Source of the DNA: Acidovorax sp. SRB_14
Lineage (GTDB): Bacteria; Pseudomonadota; Gammaproteobacteria; Burkholderiales; Burkholderiaceae_C
Direction: 5' to 3'
NCBI RefSeq assembly: GCF_012932145.1
Contig: NZ_MWOK01000012.1
Coordinates: forward strand, 1-46,667
DNA length: 46,667 nucleotides
The notes below the pieces were generated by a model. The model was not told the DNA's origin. It did no database searches and was given only the letters and a program-made list of their open reading frames with translations. Position 1 is the first letter of the stretch. Every line of letters begins with the position of its first letter. This document shows positions 8,403 to 16,511 of this stretch, in pieces. The position numbers and the translations under genes were made by a program.

Positions 8403-9166
8403 TGTCCCACCTCGAGGCGCTGGGCAAAGAATTCGGACAGCGCGCCGGTGGCGCGGATCGCGGCGGCCGCGCCCGCATGGTCGTAGGGCACGCGCTCGAA
8501 GGTCAACCGCCAGGCGGCGGTGTCGAGCAGCGCATACATGGCGCGCGGGTCGCCATCGCGCGGCTGGCCCACCGAGCCGACGGTGGCCACCCAGGGCCGG
8601 TGCGGCGGCACCGGCACGGCCACGCCGGGCGTGGGCACGAAACGCATCAGGCCGTGGCCAGCGCCGCGGTAGTACAGCATCTGCCGGTGCACGTGGCCGC
8701 AGAACACATGGGCGATGCCGGGGCGCTGCAGCGCCGCATGCAGGCAGTCGGCGGCGACAACGGGGTTGTCCACATAGCGCCAGCGCTCGGGCGCGTCGGC
8801 GCTGGCGTGCACCAGCAGCACGCTGCCGAGCTCGGCGGTGAGCGGCAGGGCCGCGAGAAAAGCGTGCTCCTCGGCGCTGAGCTGCGCGTACGTCCAGTCG
8901 GCGCTCTGGGCCACCACCGAGCCGGCGCCGCGCTCGCCGGCCACCGGCGGGCGCACCGCCATCGCGTCGTGGTTGCCGCCGACCAGGTGCGCGCCTTCGG
9001 CGGCCAGCGCCATGGCCTGTTGCACCACATAGCGCGGCGCGGCGCCGTAGCCCACGAGGTCGCCGAGCAGCGCGATCTGCTGCGCGCCTTGCGCCCGCGC
9101 GTGCGCCAGGCAGGCGTCGAACGCCTGCCGGTTGGCGTGGATGTCGGAGAGGAGGGCGATTTTCAT
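8399..9166 (-). CDS. Metallophosphoesterase (calcineurin-like)
   Basis: A 255-residue dinuclear-metal phosphoesterase. The five metal-binding blocks appear in order: DIH (residues 8-10), GDLVGYG (Asp36), GNHD (64-67), a His in VLLVHASAD, and GHVH. Proteins of this type include diadenosine-tetraphosphate hydrolases, phosphodiesterases and PPP-type protein phosphatases; the substrate cannot be read from sequence. The ATG at 9166 is chosen because MKIALLSDIHAN is the usual family start. It is the first gene of a two-gene unit with the kinase-Usp protein. Confidence 0.88.
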   Translation of the reverse strand: MKIALLSDIHANRQAFDACLAHARAQGAQQIALLGDLVGYGAAPRYVVQQAMALAAEGAHLVGGNHDAMAVRPPVAGERGAGSVVAQSADWTYAQLSAEEHAFLAALPLTAELGSVLLVHASADAPERWRYVDNPVVAADCLHAALQRPGIAHVFCGHVHRQMLYYRGAGHGLMRFVPTPGVAVPVPPHRPWVATVGSVGQPRDGDPRAMYALLDTAAWRLTFERVPYDHAGAAAAIRATGALSEFFAQRLEVGQ

Positions 9167-9240
9167 GGTCGTCGGGCGGCAGACGCCATGATGGCGCGGC
9201 AAGCTGAGCGCGGGCTTGCATGCGGCCTAGGGGTAAACCA

Positions 9241-9302
9241 CGAATTGCATGCCAAAAGAGCTGCAAACGCTGGCGGGGCAAGCGCTGGCAGCCCTCATTT
9301 TT
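9241..9302 (+). repeat. Dispersed hairpin repeat, copy 4
   Basis: ATTGCATGCCAAAAGAGCTG, CAAACGCTGGCGGGGCAAGC and GCTGGCAGCCCTCATTTTT. It is close to copy 5 at 9858, about 600 bp away on the other side of the DoxX gene. Confidence 0.7.
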
Positions 9303-9420
9303 GTGCCGGGCGGCGGCACCGCACGGGGCCGGAGCGCGCAAGGCGCGGGCGGCGTAGACTGAAACTTCGCCCGCGCCGCCTGGGTGTGCAGGCGTGAAAC
9401 GACCGAAAGCGAGGTTTTTG

Positions 9421-9828
9421 ATGGCCCACGCTCTTGCCGCGAATGCAGACCTTGTGATCCTGCTGGCGCGCATTCTTCTGATGGCGCTGTTTCTGATCAC
9501 CGGCTGGGAAAAGCTGACCGACTTCGCGGGCACCACCGAGTACATGGCCTCGACCGGCGCGCCCGCGCCGGCGCTGTCCACGGCGGTGGCCATCGTGATG
9601 GAGTTTGGCGTCGGCATCGCGCTGGTGCTGGGCGTCTTCACGCGCCCACTGGCCTTGCTGATGGCCCTGTTCACACTGGGGACGGCGCTGATCGGCCACC
9701 GCTACTGGAGGCTGCAGGGCCCCGAGCGGCACGCCAACCTGCTCAATTTCTACAAGAACGCCAGCATCACGGGCGGCCTGCTGCTGCTGGCCATCACCGG
9801 GCCGGGCCGCTACGCGCTGTGGCACTAG
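9421..9828 (+). CDS. DoxX family membrane protein
   Basis: A 135-residue inner-membrane protein with four hydrophobic segments (ILLARILLMALFLITGW; TAVAIVMEFGVGIALVLGV; ALLMALFTLGTALI; GGLLLLAITG). The motifs RILLMALFLITGWEKL and FYKNASITGGLLLL are characteristic of DoxX/YphA proteins. The ATG at 9421 follows GAGG with good spacing; a GTG at 9394 would add nine residues. Family members are linked to redox or thiosulfate metabolism, but this member has no assigned reaction. Confidence 0.88.
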   Translation: MAHALAANADLVILLARILLMALFLITGWEKLTDFAGTTEYMASTGAPAPALSTAVAIVMEFGVGIALVLGVFTRPLALLMALFTLGTALIGHRYWRLQGPERHANLLNFYKNASITGGLLLLAITGPGRYALWH

Positions 9829-9857
9829 CCCCGCCGGCGTGCGCTGCCCGTGGCGCC

Positions 9858-9921
9858 AGTTTTGCATGAAAAGAGCCGCAAACGCTTGCCACGCAAGCGC
9901 TGGCAGCTCTCTTTTTTGATT
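9858..9921 (+). repeat. Dispersed hairpin repeat, copy 5 (cleanest copy)
   Basis: TTTTGCATGAAAAGAGCCGC, then AAACGCTTGCCACGCAAGCG, then CTGGCAGCTCTCTTTTTTG. CGCTTGCCACGCAAGCG is a strong palindrome, and the outer AAAAGAGC/GCTCTCTTTT also pair, giving a long hairpin. It sits between the convergent DoxX and ohr genes and could terminate both. Confidence 0.75.
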
Positions 9922-9935
9922 TCGCGGTGCGGCGC

Positions 9936-10352
9936 TCAGGCCAGCGTCAGCGCCACGTCGATGTTGCCGCGTGTGGCGTTGGAGTAGGGGCAGACCTGGT
10001 GGGCATCGTCGACCAGCTTCTGGGCCGCCGCGCGGTCCATGCCGGGCAGGTGCACCTTCATGCGCACGGCGATGCCGTAGGCGTTCGGAATGGGACCCAG
10101 ATCGACTTCGGCGTCCACCGCCACGTCTTGCGGCACGGTCAGTTTCTGCTTGGCGGCCACGGCCTTGATGGCGCCGATGAAGCAGGCCGAGTAGCCGGCC
10201 GCAAACAGCTGCTCGGGGTTGGTGCCGGCGGCGCTGGTGCCGGGGGACGACAGTTTCACGTCCAGGCGCCCGTCGTCGGTGCGCGAAGCGCCGTCGCGCC
10301 CGCCCGTGGTGTGGGCCTTGGCGGTGTAGAGGACTTTTTCGAGCTGGGTCAT
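9936..10352 (-). CDS. ohr: Organic hydroperoxide resistance protein Ohr
   Basis: A 138-residue thiol peroxidase of the OsmC/Ohr family that reduces fatty-acid and other organic hydroperoxides in the cytosol. The two redox cysteines are present in their conserved contexts: Cys57 in GYSACF and Cys121 in [11 protein letters not shown]. The N-terminal [16 protein letters not shown] is typical of Ohr rather than OsmC. Start ATG at 10352 with GGAAG upstream. It lies 59 bp after ohrR on the same strand. Confidence 0.96.
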   Translation of the reverse strand: MTQLEKVLYTAKAHTTGGRDGASRTDDGRLDVKLSSPGTSAAGTNPEQLFAAGYSACFIGAIKAVAAKQKLTVPQDVAVDAEVDLGPIPNAYGIAVRMKVHLPGMDRAAAQKLVDDAHQVCPYSNATRGNIDVALTLA

Positions 10353-10411
10353 GGTGGCTTCCTTTGCGGTGGGTGTCCGCTGCGCGGACGGTGGGGGAAT
10401 GCGGGAATGCG

Positions 10412-10873
10412 TCAGCGCGCGCTCAGCCGGTCGCGCAGGGTGTGCAGCTGCGCCGTCAGCGCCACCAGCTCGGGCAGCGCACACTGCGTGCTCTGCCGCA
10501 TGCAGGCGGGAATGCGCTCGGCGCCCTGGCGCAGCGCGCGGCCCTGCGGCGTGAGCGTGATGCGCACGCGCCGCTCGTCCTGCGCGTCGCGCGTGCGCTC
10601 GAGCAGCTGCGCGGCCTGCAGGCGCTTGAGCAGCGGCGTGAGCGTGCCCGAGTCGAGGAACAGGCGCTCGCCCAACGCCGAGACGGTGGTGCCGTCCTGC
10701 TCCCAGAGCGCGAGCATGACGAGGTACTGTGGGTAGGTCAGGCCGATCTGCTCGAGCAGCGGCTTGTAGAGCTTGGTCATGGCCAGCGAGGCCGAGTACA
10801 GCGCAAAGCAGACCTGGTTGTCGAGCTGCAGGGCCGGAGGGCTGGGGTCCAGGGCAAGGGGATCGCGGTGCAT
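10412..10873 (-). CDS. ohrR: MarR-type organic peroxide sensor OhrR
   Basis: A 153-residue MarR-family repressor. The peroxide-sensing N-terminal cysteine is Cys22 in [10 protein letters not shown], the position known from Xanthomonas and Bacillus OhrR. The winged helix includes [21 protein letters not shown] and the wing [12 protein letters not shown] at 10873 is preferred; a GTG two codons earlier is possible. Its own promoter region contains the palindrome at 10891, and ohr lies directly downstream, so autoregulated co-expression is likely. Confidence 0.95.
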   Translation of the reverse strand: MHRDPLALDPSPPALQLDNQVCFALYSASLAMTKLYKPLLEQIGLTYPQYLVMLALWEQDGTTVSALGERLFLDSGTLTPLLKRLQAAQLLERTRDAQDERRVRITLTPQGRALRQGAERIPACMRQSTQCALPELVALTAQLHTLRDRLSAR

Positions 10874-10890
10874 GGGCACATTATTGGTCG

Positions 10891-10916
10891 CAATTCAATT
10901 TTGTGCAATTGAATTG
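10891..10916. promoter_or_regulatory. Probable OhrR operator
   Basis: CAATTCAAT (10891-10899) and ATTGAATTG (10908-10916) form a perfect 9-bp inverted repeat with an 8-nt spacer, 18 bp upstream of ohrR. AT-rich CAATTnAATTG-like palindromes are typical OhrR sites. Confidence 0.75.
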
Positions 10917-10974
10917 CCTGGCCCCTCCAAGGCGTCCGGACCGTGCGCGCGGTGCCACCGGACGCGCACGGGCG

Positions 10975-11008
10975 CAAAAAAAGGCCGGGCGGCGTGCCGT
11001 CCGGCCTG
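10975..11008 (-). terminator. Terminator after 3-hydroxybutyryl-CoA dehydrogenase
   Basis: Read on the minus strand, AGGCCGG(acggc...) pairs with CCGGCCT and is followed directly by a run of seven T. A second GC-rich inverted repeat, GCGTCCGG/CCGGACGC (10932-10939, 10958-10965), lies just beyond. Confidence 0.75.
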
Positions 11009-11029
11009 TGCGGGGTGGTCTGGTCCGGC

Positions 11030-11878
11030 TCAGTATTGGTAGACGCCGCGGCCGGTCTTGCGGCCCAGGCGGCCGGCGGCGACCATTTCCTTGAGCAGCG
11101 GGCAGGGGCGGTACTTGCTGTCGCCGAACTCGGTCAGGTACACGTCCATCACGGCCAGGCACACGTCGAGGCCGATCATGTCGGCCAAGGCCAGCGGGCC
11201 GATCGGCTGGTTGCAGCCGAGCTTCATGCCCGCGTCGATGTCCTCGGGCGTGGCCAGGCCTTCGGCGAGCACGAAGAAAGCCTCGTTGATCATGGGCACA
11301 AGGATGCGGTTGACGACGAAGCCCGGCGCGTTCTTCACGGTGATCGGCGACTTGCCGAGCGTCTCGGACAGCGCCTTGACGGCGTCGTGCGTGGCATCGG
11401 ACGTCTGCAGGCCGCGGATGATCTCCACCAGCGCCATCATGGGCACGGGGTTGAAGAAATGCATGCCAATGAAGCGGTCGGCGCGGCCGGTGGCGGCGGC
11501 CAGCTTGGTGATCGAGATCGACGAGGTGTTCGAGGCGATGATGACCTCGGGCGCCACCAGCGCGTCCACCTGCTGGAGGATCTTGAGCTTGAGCTCGTAG
11601 TTCTCGGTCGCGGCCTCGATCACGATCTGCGCGGCCTTGAGGTCGTCGTAGCGCGTCGAGGTCCGGATGCGCGCCAGCGCCGCGGCCTTGTCGGCCTCGG
11701 TGATCTTTTCCTTCTTGATCAGGCGGTCCAGGCTGCCGGCCACCGTGGCCAGGCCTTTTTGCACGGCAGCGTCGGAGATGTCGACCATGACCACCTGGAC
11801 GCCCGACACCGCGCAGGCCTGCGCGATGCCGTTGCCCATGGTGCCCGCGCCAATGATGCCAACCGTTGTGATAGCCAT
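11030..11878 (-). CDS. hbd: 3-hydroxybutyryl-CoA dehydrogenase
   Basis: A 282-residue NAD(P)-dependent enzyme that interconverts (S)-3-hydroxybutyryl-CoA and acetoacetyl-CoA, acting in beta-oxidation or butanoate metabolism. The Rossmann motif GAGTMGNGIA lies at residues 10-19, the catalytic His in FIGMHFFNPVPMM, and SNTSS and NAPGFVVNR follow as in the HAD family. The length fits the short monofunctional form. The ATG at 11878 has AAGGA upstream. It is transcribed away from the GMC oxidoreductase gene. Confidence 0.95.
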   Translation of the reverse strand: MAITTVGIIGAGTMGNGIAQACAVSGVQVVMVDISDAAVQKGLATVAGSLDRLIKKEKITEADKAAALARIRTSTRYDDLKAAQIVIEAATENYELKLKILQQVDALVAPEVIIASNTSSISITKLAAATGRADRFIGMHFFNPVPMMALVEIIRGLQTSDATHDAVKALSETLGKSPITVKNAPGFVVNRILVPMINEAFFVLAEGLATPEDIDAGMKLGCNQPIGPLALADMIGLDVCLAVMDVYLTEFGDSKYRPCPLLKEMVAAGRLGRKTGRGVYQY

Positions 11879-12011
11879 ATGCAGAAATCCTTTTCTTTCC
11901 AATGAGACAAAGCAGCCGAAAAAATCCCGACGATGGTATCGGCAATCGCCGGCGCGCCGGGTTAAGGTGCCAGCCAGCGGCCGCGCAGACGGACGCGCAG
12001 GAGACAGGTCC

Positions 12012-13607
12012 ATGGAGTTCGATTACCTCGTCGTGGGCGGCGGCTCGGCCGGCTGCGTGCTGGCCGGGCGCCTGAGCGAAGACCCCGCAGTGCGCGTGTG
12101 CCTGCTCGAAGCCGGGCCGCCCGACACCAGCGTGCTCATCCACTGCCCTGCGGGCCTGGCGGTGATGGCCAGGTTCGAGCTGAACGGCTGGGGGCAGAAC
12201 ACCACGCCGCAGACCGGACTGAACGGGCGCCGCGGCTACCAGCCGCGCGGCAAGGTGCTGGGCGGCTCCAGCTCGGTCAACGCCATGGTCTACGCGCGCG
12301 GCCAGCCCGCCGACTACGACCACTGGGCCGCGCAGGGCAATCCCGGCTGGGGCTGGAACGATGTCTTGCCGTATTTCAAGCGTGCGGAAAACAACGAGCG
12401 CGGCGCGGGTGCCTGGCATGGGACGGGCGGCCCGCTCAACGTGGCGGACCTGCGCTCGCCCAACCGCTTCGCCCAGGCGTTTGTCGAGGCCGGCGTGCAG
12501 GCCGGCCACGCGCACAACCGCGACTTCAACGGCGCCAGCCAGGAGGGCGTGGGCCTGTACCAGGTCACGCAAAAGAATGGCGAGCGCTTGAGCGCCGCCA
12601 AGGCGTACCTGACGCCGCACCTGGGCCGGCCCAATCTGCAGGTCGTCACCGGCGCGCACGCCACGCGCATCCTGATGGAAGAGCGCCGCGCCATCGGCAT
12701 CGAATACCGCCAGGGCGGCACGCTGCGCCAGCTGCGCGGCACGCGCGAGGTGCTGCTGAGCGCGGGCGCGCTGCTCTCGCCGCAGCTCCTCATGCTCTCG
12801 GGCATCGGCCCTGGCGCGCAGCTGCAGCGCCTCGGCATTGCCACCGTGCACGACCTGCCCGGCGTGGGCCAGCACCTGCACGACCACCCCGATGTGGTGC
12901 AGGTGATGGATGCGCCGGACCTGACCGACTTGTTCGGCATTTCACCGCGCGGTGTGCTCAACACCGTGCGCGGCATGGTGGAGTGGCACCGCCGCCGCAG
13001 CGGCATGCTGACGACCAACTTCGCCGAGGCCGGCGGCTTCATCAAGAGCCACCCCAACGCGCCCGCGCCCGACCTGCAGCTGCATTTCGTCGTCGGCAAG
13101 CTGGTCGACCATGGCCGCAAGACGGTGCTGGGCCACGGCTATTCATGCCACGTGTGCCTGCTGCAGCCTAAAAGCCGCGGCAGCGTCACGCTCGCCAGCC
13201 GCGACCCGGCCGACCTGCCGATGGTGGACCCGAACTTCTTTGGCGACCCCGAGGACCTGCCGCGCCTGGTGCGCGGCGTGCGCCGCATGCGCGCCATCCT
13301 GGCGCAGCCCGCGCTCGCGCGCCACGGCGCGCGCGAGTCCCCCGCGTCGGCCAGCGCGCAAAGCGACGGGCAGATCGAGCAGTTCATCCGCCAGTACGCC
13401 GACACCATCTACCACCCCGTCGGCAGCTGCCGCATGGGTCCCGGCGCCCTGGACGTGGTTGACGCCCAACTGCGCGTGCACGGCGTGCAGGGCCTGCGCG
13501 TGGTGGACGCATCGGTCATGCCGCGCATCGTCAGCGGCAACACCAACGCGCCGACCATCATGGTGGCAGAGAAGGCGGTGGACCTGCTGCGCGCGGCGGC
13601 GCGGTAA
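12012..13607 (+). CDS. GMC family FAD-dependent oxidoreductase
   Basis: A 531-residue alcohol/choline dehydrogenase-like flavoenzyme. The FAD-binding motif VVGGGSAGCVLAGRLSE is at the N-terminus, the GMC signature GKVLGGSSSVNAMVYARG near residue 80, and the second signature SAGALLSPQLLMLSGIGP near 250. The C-terminal active-site block contains the catalytic His in YHPVGSCRMG and the Asn in SGNTNAPTIMVAEKA. The substrate is likely a primary alcohol but cannot be named. ATG at 12012 has AGGAGA upstream. Confidence 0.92.
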   Translation: MEFDYLVVGGGSAGCVLAGRLSEDPAVRVCLLEAGPPDTSVLIHCPAGLAVMARFELNGWGQNTTPQTGLNGRRGYQPRGKVLGGSSSVNAMVYARGQPADYDHWAAQGNPGWGWNDVLPYFKRAENNERGAGAWHGTGGPLNVADLRSPNRFAQAFVEAGVQAGHAHNRDFNGASQEGVGLYQVTQKNGERLSAAKAYLTPHLGRPNLQVVTGAHATRILMEERRAIGIEYRQGGTLRQLRGTREVLLSAGALLSPQLLMLSGIGPGAQLQRLGIATVHDLPGVGQHLHDHPDVVQVMDAPDLTDLFGISPRGVLNTVRGMVEWHRRRSGMLTTNFAEAGGFIKSHPNAPAPDLQLHFVVGKLVDHGRKTVLGHGYSCHVCLLQPKSRGSVTLASRDPADLPMVDPNFFGDPEDLPRLVRGVRRMRAILAQPALARHGARESPASASAQSDGQIEQFIRQYADTIYHPVGSCRMGPGALDVVDAQLRVHGVQGLRVVDASVMPRIVSGNTNAPTIMVAEKAVDLLRAAAR

Positions 13608-13627
13608 GCGGCGCGGGCGCTGCCTTC

Positions 13628-14299
13628 TCAGGCGTGGGTGATCCAGCCCGCATATTCGGGCGCATCGAGGTGTGGCAGCGTGTTGAAGGTCTGCAGCATG
13701 AGCCGCTTGGGCGAGACGCTGAACTCGGTCACGGCGCTGTTGCGGATGCGCATGTTCAGCGCAATCGTCACCTCGGGCGCCGTGCCCAGCACCTCGCCCA
13801 CGGCCGCGGCAATCGGGCCGCCGCTGGAGACCAGCAGCACGTTCTGGCCTGCGTGGTCGCGCCGCACCTGGTCGAGCGTGGCGCGCACGCCGCCCGCAAA
13901 ATCGTCCCAGCTTGGCATGCCCTGCGGGCTGATGACGCCGGCCATCCACTGCGCCAGCGCGTCGCACAGCAGGCGAAAGTGCTGGCGGTACAGCGCGGGC
14001 GTGTCGGCCCGGGGCAGGGGTTCGGTGTGGATGGCGCGGATCAGCGCGAGGCTGTCGTACTCGTTGAGCCCGGGCAGCTGCAGCGGCGCGGGCGCGCCCT
14101 GCAGGCCCTCGGCAATGCCCTCCAAGGTTTGCGTGTGGCGGCGCAGCGTGCCGGTGACCACGGCATCGAACGGCACGGCCTTGCTGCGCCAGTACTCGCC
14201 CAGGCGCACCGCCTGCTGGCGCCCGAGGGCGCTGAGCTGGTCGTAGTCGTCGGCGCCAAACGAGGCCTGGCCATGGCGCACGAGGTAGAGGGTTCCCAT
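13628..14299 (-). CDS. Histidine phosphatase family protein (phosphoglycerate-mutase-like)
   Basis: A 223-residue member of the branch that forms a phospho-His intermediate. The N-terminal motif LVRHGQASFG contains the catalytic Arg-His; TGTLRRHTQTLEG carries the conserved Arg; VLLVSSGGPIAA occupies the place where the family normally has a second catalytic His (typically VSHG), here Ser-Ser-Gly. That change suggests altered or reduced activity. It converges on the GMC gene with 20 bp between stops. Confidence 0.82.
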   Translation of the reverse strand: MGTLYLVRHGQASFGADDYDQLSALGRQQAVRLGEYWRSKAVPFDAVVTGTLRRHTQTLEGIAEGLQGAPAPLQLPGLNEYDSLALIRAIHTEPLPRADTPALYRQHFRLLCDALAQWMAGVISPQGMPSWDDFAGGVRATLDQVRRDHAGQNVLLVSSGGPIAAAVGEVLGTAPEVTIALNMRIRNSAVTEFSVSPKRLMLQTFNTLPHLDAPEYAGWITHA

Positions 14300-14419
14300 G
14301 GCCGGGATTGTGGCTTTCAGGGTTGCTGCGTTCTTGTCACTGCCGCGACTTCTGCTATCGAAACGTGAGCATGCGGCGCTTTTGCCATGCGCGCATGCCT
14401 ACCGCCTCGCGAGCGATAA

Positions 14420-14440
14420 AAGTTTCGGTCAGTGAAACTT
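14420..14440. promoter_or_regulatory. Putative IclR-type operator 1
   Basis: AAGTTTC (14420-14426) and GAAACTT (14434-14440) form a perfect 7-bp inverted repeat with a 7-nt spacer, in the divergent region upstream of the iclR-type gene. The core GTTTC-N7-GAAAC recurs at 14497. Confidence 0.65.
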
Positions 14441-14496
14441 GGTGCGTGTGTTTTGACGGCTGTACTGCAAGCCCATAGATTGCTGGCTATCCAAAG

Positions 14497-14513
14497 GTTT
14501 CATGGAAAGAAAC
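14497..14513. promoter_or_regulatory. Putative IclR-type operator 2
   Basis: GTTTC (14497-14501) and GAAAC (14509-14513) with a 7-nt spacer repeat the core of operator 1. The centres are 75 bp apart. It covers the likely ribosome-binding site (GGAAAG) of the regulator gene at 14518. Confidence 0.6.
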
Positions 14514-14517
14514 TCGC

Positions 14518-15357
14518 ATGCCCACCCTCGCACGCCCCAAGGCGGTCATCACCCATGAGCGGGGCAGCACCTCGTCGGTGGAGCGCGCCATGCGCGTGCT
14601 GCGCGTCATGTCCGAGGGCGGCAGCGTGCGCCTGACCGACATTGCCGCGGCCGCGGACCTGGACAAGGCCACCGCGCTGCGCCTGCTCGATGTGATGGCG
14701 CGCGAAGGCTTCGTGGCGCGCGATGCGCAGAGCAAGCAGTTCACGCTGGGGCCGGAACTCACGGTGCTCGGCGCTGCGGCGCTGCGCCGTTTCGACCCGC
14801 GCCCGCTGGCGCGGCCCAGCCTGATGCGCCTGACGGGCGTGTTCCAGGACAGCGTGGTGCTCTCGATCCGCAGCGGCGTGGAGTCGCTGTGCATCGACGT
14901 GGAAGAGGGCACGTACCCGATCCGCGCCAATTACCTCACCGTGGGCAGCCGAAGGCCGCTGGGCGTGGGCGCGGGCAGCCTCGCGCTGCTGGCCTGGATG
15001 CCCGACGACGAGCGCGAGGCCGCGCTGGAGACGCTCTCGGGCCAACTCGAGCGCTACCCGCGCATCACGCCCGCGCTGCTGCGCGAACGCATCGCCGAAG
15101 CGCGGGAGCGCGGCTACGCCGTGCTGCTCGACGTGGTGGTCGAACGCATGGGCGGGATCGGCGCCGCCATCCTCGACCCCGAGGGCCGCCCCGTGGCGGC
15201 GCTGAGCATTGCGGCGCTGAACGAACGCATCCTCACGCGCGAGCCGGCGCTGGCGCAGGCGCTGTTGCGCGAGGCCACGGTGTGCCAGGTGCGCTGGGCC
15301 GAGGCCACGCGCACCGACCGCCGTGCCACCCCCCTGCACAAGGAGAAACGCACATGA
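14518..15357 (+). CDS. IclR family transcriptional regulator
   Basis: A 279-residue regulator. The winged helix-turn-helix occupies residues about 20-80 (SVERAMRVLRVMSEGG, then LTDIAAAADLDKATALRLL), followed by the GAF-like effector domain (residues about 95-265). It is the first gene of a rightward unit: its stop overlaps the ATG of the thiolase-like gene by 4 bp. That arrangement, with two matching palindromes upstream, suggests it controls its own operon in response to a pathway acid or CoA ester (inference). Confidence 0.92.
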   Translation: MPTLARPKAVITHERGSTSSVERAMRVLRVMSEGGSVRLTDIAAAADLDKATALRLLDVMAREGFVARDAQSKQFTLGPELTVLGAAALRRFDPRPLARPSLMRLTGVFQDSVVLSIRSGVESLCIDVEEGTYPIRANYLTVGSRRPLGVGAGSLALLAWMPDDEREAALETLSGQLERYPRITPALLRERIAEARERGYAVLLDVVVERMGGIGAAILDPEGRPVAALSIAALNERILTREPALAQALLREATVCQVRWAEATRTDRRATPLHKEKRT

Positions 15358-16508
15358 CACCAGCATTGCGGCCCGCCTACCTGCGCGGCGCTGGCGGCAC
15401 GCCGTTCGGGCGCCATGAGGGGCGCAGCGCGCTCGACCTGATGGACGAGGCCGCCGCGCAGGCCATCAACAGCAGTGGCCTTGCGCGCCGCGAGATCGAC
15501 GGCGTGCTCTGCGGCTACGCGACCACGCTGCCGCACCTGATGCTGTCCACGCTGGTCTGCGAGCGCCTCGCGCTGAAGCCGCACTACGCGCACGGGCTGC
15601 AGCTCGGCGGTGCCTCGGGCGCGGCCATGCTGATGGCGGCACGCGAGCTGGTGCGCTCGGGCCGCTGCCGCAACGTGCTCGTGCTCGCGGGCGAGAACCG
15701 GCTCAGCGGCCAGTCGCGCGACAGCTCGATCCAGACGCTGGCCCAGGTGGGCGATGCCGACTTCGAGGTGCCCAACGGTGCCTCGGTGCCGGCGTACTAC
15801 GCGCTCATGGCCTCGCAGTACATGCAGCAGACGGGCGTGACCTCGGAAGACCTGGCCGAGTTCGCCGTCCTCATGCGGTCCCACGCTGCCACCCACCCCG
15901 ATGCGCACCTGCGCACCCCGATCACGCGGCAGGAGGTGCTGGCCTCCAAACCGATTGCCACGCCGCTGTCGCTGCTGGACTGTTGCCCGATCTCGGACGG
16001 CGCGATGGCGCTCGTGGTTTCGGCCGAGCCCGCCGCGCAGGGCGCCGTGGCCATGGTGGGCGCGGGCCAGGCGCACCGCCACCAGCACCTCACGGCCATG
16101 GCGGACGTGATGCAGTGCGGCGCCGGCGAGGCCGCACAGCGGGCGTTTGACGAGGCCGAGCTGGGCTTGGCCGACGTCGACTACCTGGGGATCTACGACT
16201 CTTTCACGATCACGCTGGTGATGCTGCTCGAAGAGATCGGCTTCGCTCCACGCGCGGGCGCTGCACAGCGGGCCCGCACGGGCGATTTCGCGCCCACCGG
16301 GGCGCTGCCGCTCAACACGCACGGCGGCCTGTTGTCATTTGGCCACTGCGGCGTGGCCGGTGGCCTGGCGCATGCGGTGGAGGCCTGGCGCCAGATGACG
16401 GGCCAGGCCGGCGCGCGCCAGATCACGCCGCCGCGCCGCGCCTTCATCCATGCGGACGGCGGTGTGATGTCGTCCCACGTGAGTCTGTTGTTGTCGCGCG
16501 AGGACTGA
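15354..16508 (+). CDS. Thiolase-like protein lacking the nucleophilic Cys (SCP-x/Ltp2 type)
   Basis: A 384-residue thiolase-fold protein. At the position of the acyl-accepting Cys (usually CASG) it has GGASG, residues 85-89, so it cannot run the classical thiolase reaction. The C-terminal half keeps VDYLGIYDSFTITL, NTHGGLLSFGH and GVAGGLAHAVEAW, as in sterol-carrier-protein thiolases. Members of this group that pair with DUF35 proteins include the retro-aldolase Ltp2 of steroid side-chain degradation. Here a DUF35 gene follows after 3 bp, so the two probably form a complex that cleaves a beta-hydroxyacyl-CoA. AGGAG precedes the ATG. Confidence 0.85.
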   Translation: MTPALRPAYLRGAGGTPFGRHEGRSALDLMDEAAAQAINSSGLARREIDGVLCGYATTLPHLMLSTLVCERLALKPHYAHGLQLGGASGAAMLMAARELVRSGRCRNVLVLAGENRLSGQSRDSSIQTLAQVGDADFEVPNGASVPAYYALMASQYMQQTGVTSEDLAEFAVLMRSHAATHPDAHLRTPITRQEVLASKPIATPLSLLDCCPISDGAMALVVSAEPAAQGAVAMVGAGQAHRHQHLTAMADVMQCGAGEAAQRAFDEAELGLADVDYLGIYDSFTITLVMLLEEIGFAPRAGAAQRARTGDFAPTGALPLNTHGGLLSFGHCGVAGGLAHAVEAWRQMTGQAGARQITPPRRAFIHADGGVMSSHVSLLLSRED

Positions 16509-16511
16509 GCC

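Noticed and set aside
10881-12887. Long leftward open frame across hbd and the GMC gene
   Set aside because: It lies over two well-supported genes in other frames and is composed of Arg/Gly/Ala-rich nonsense.
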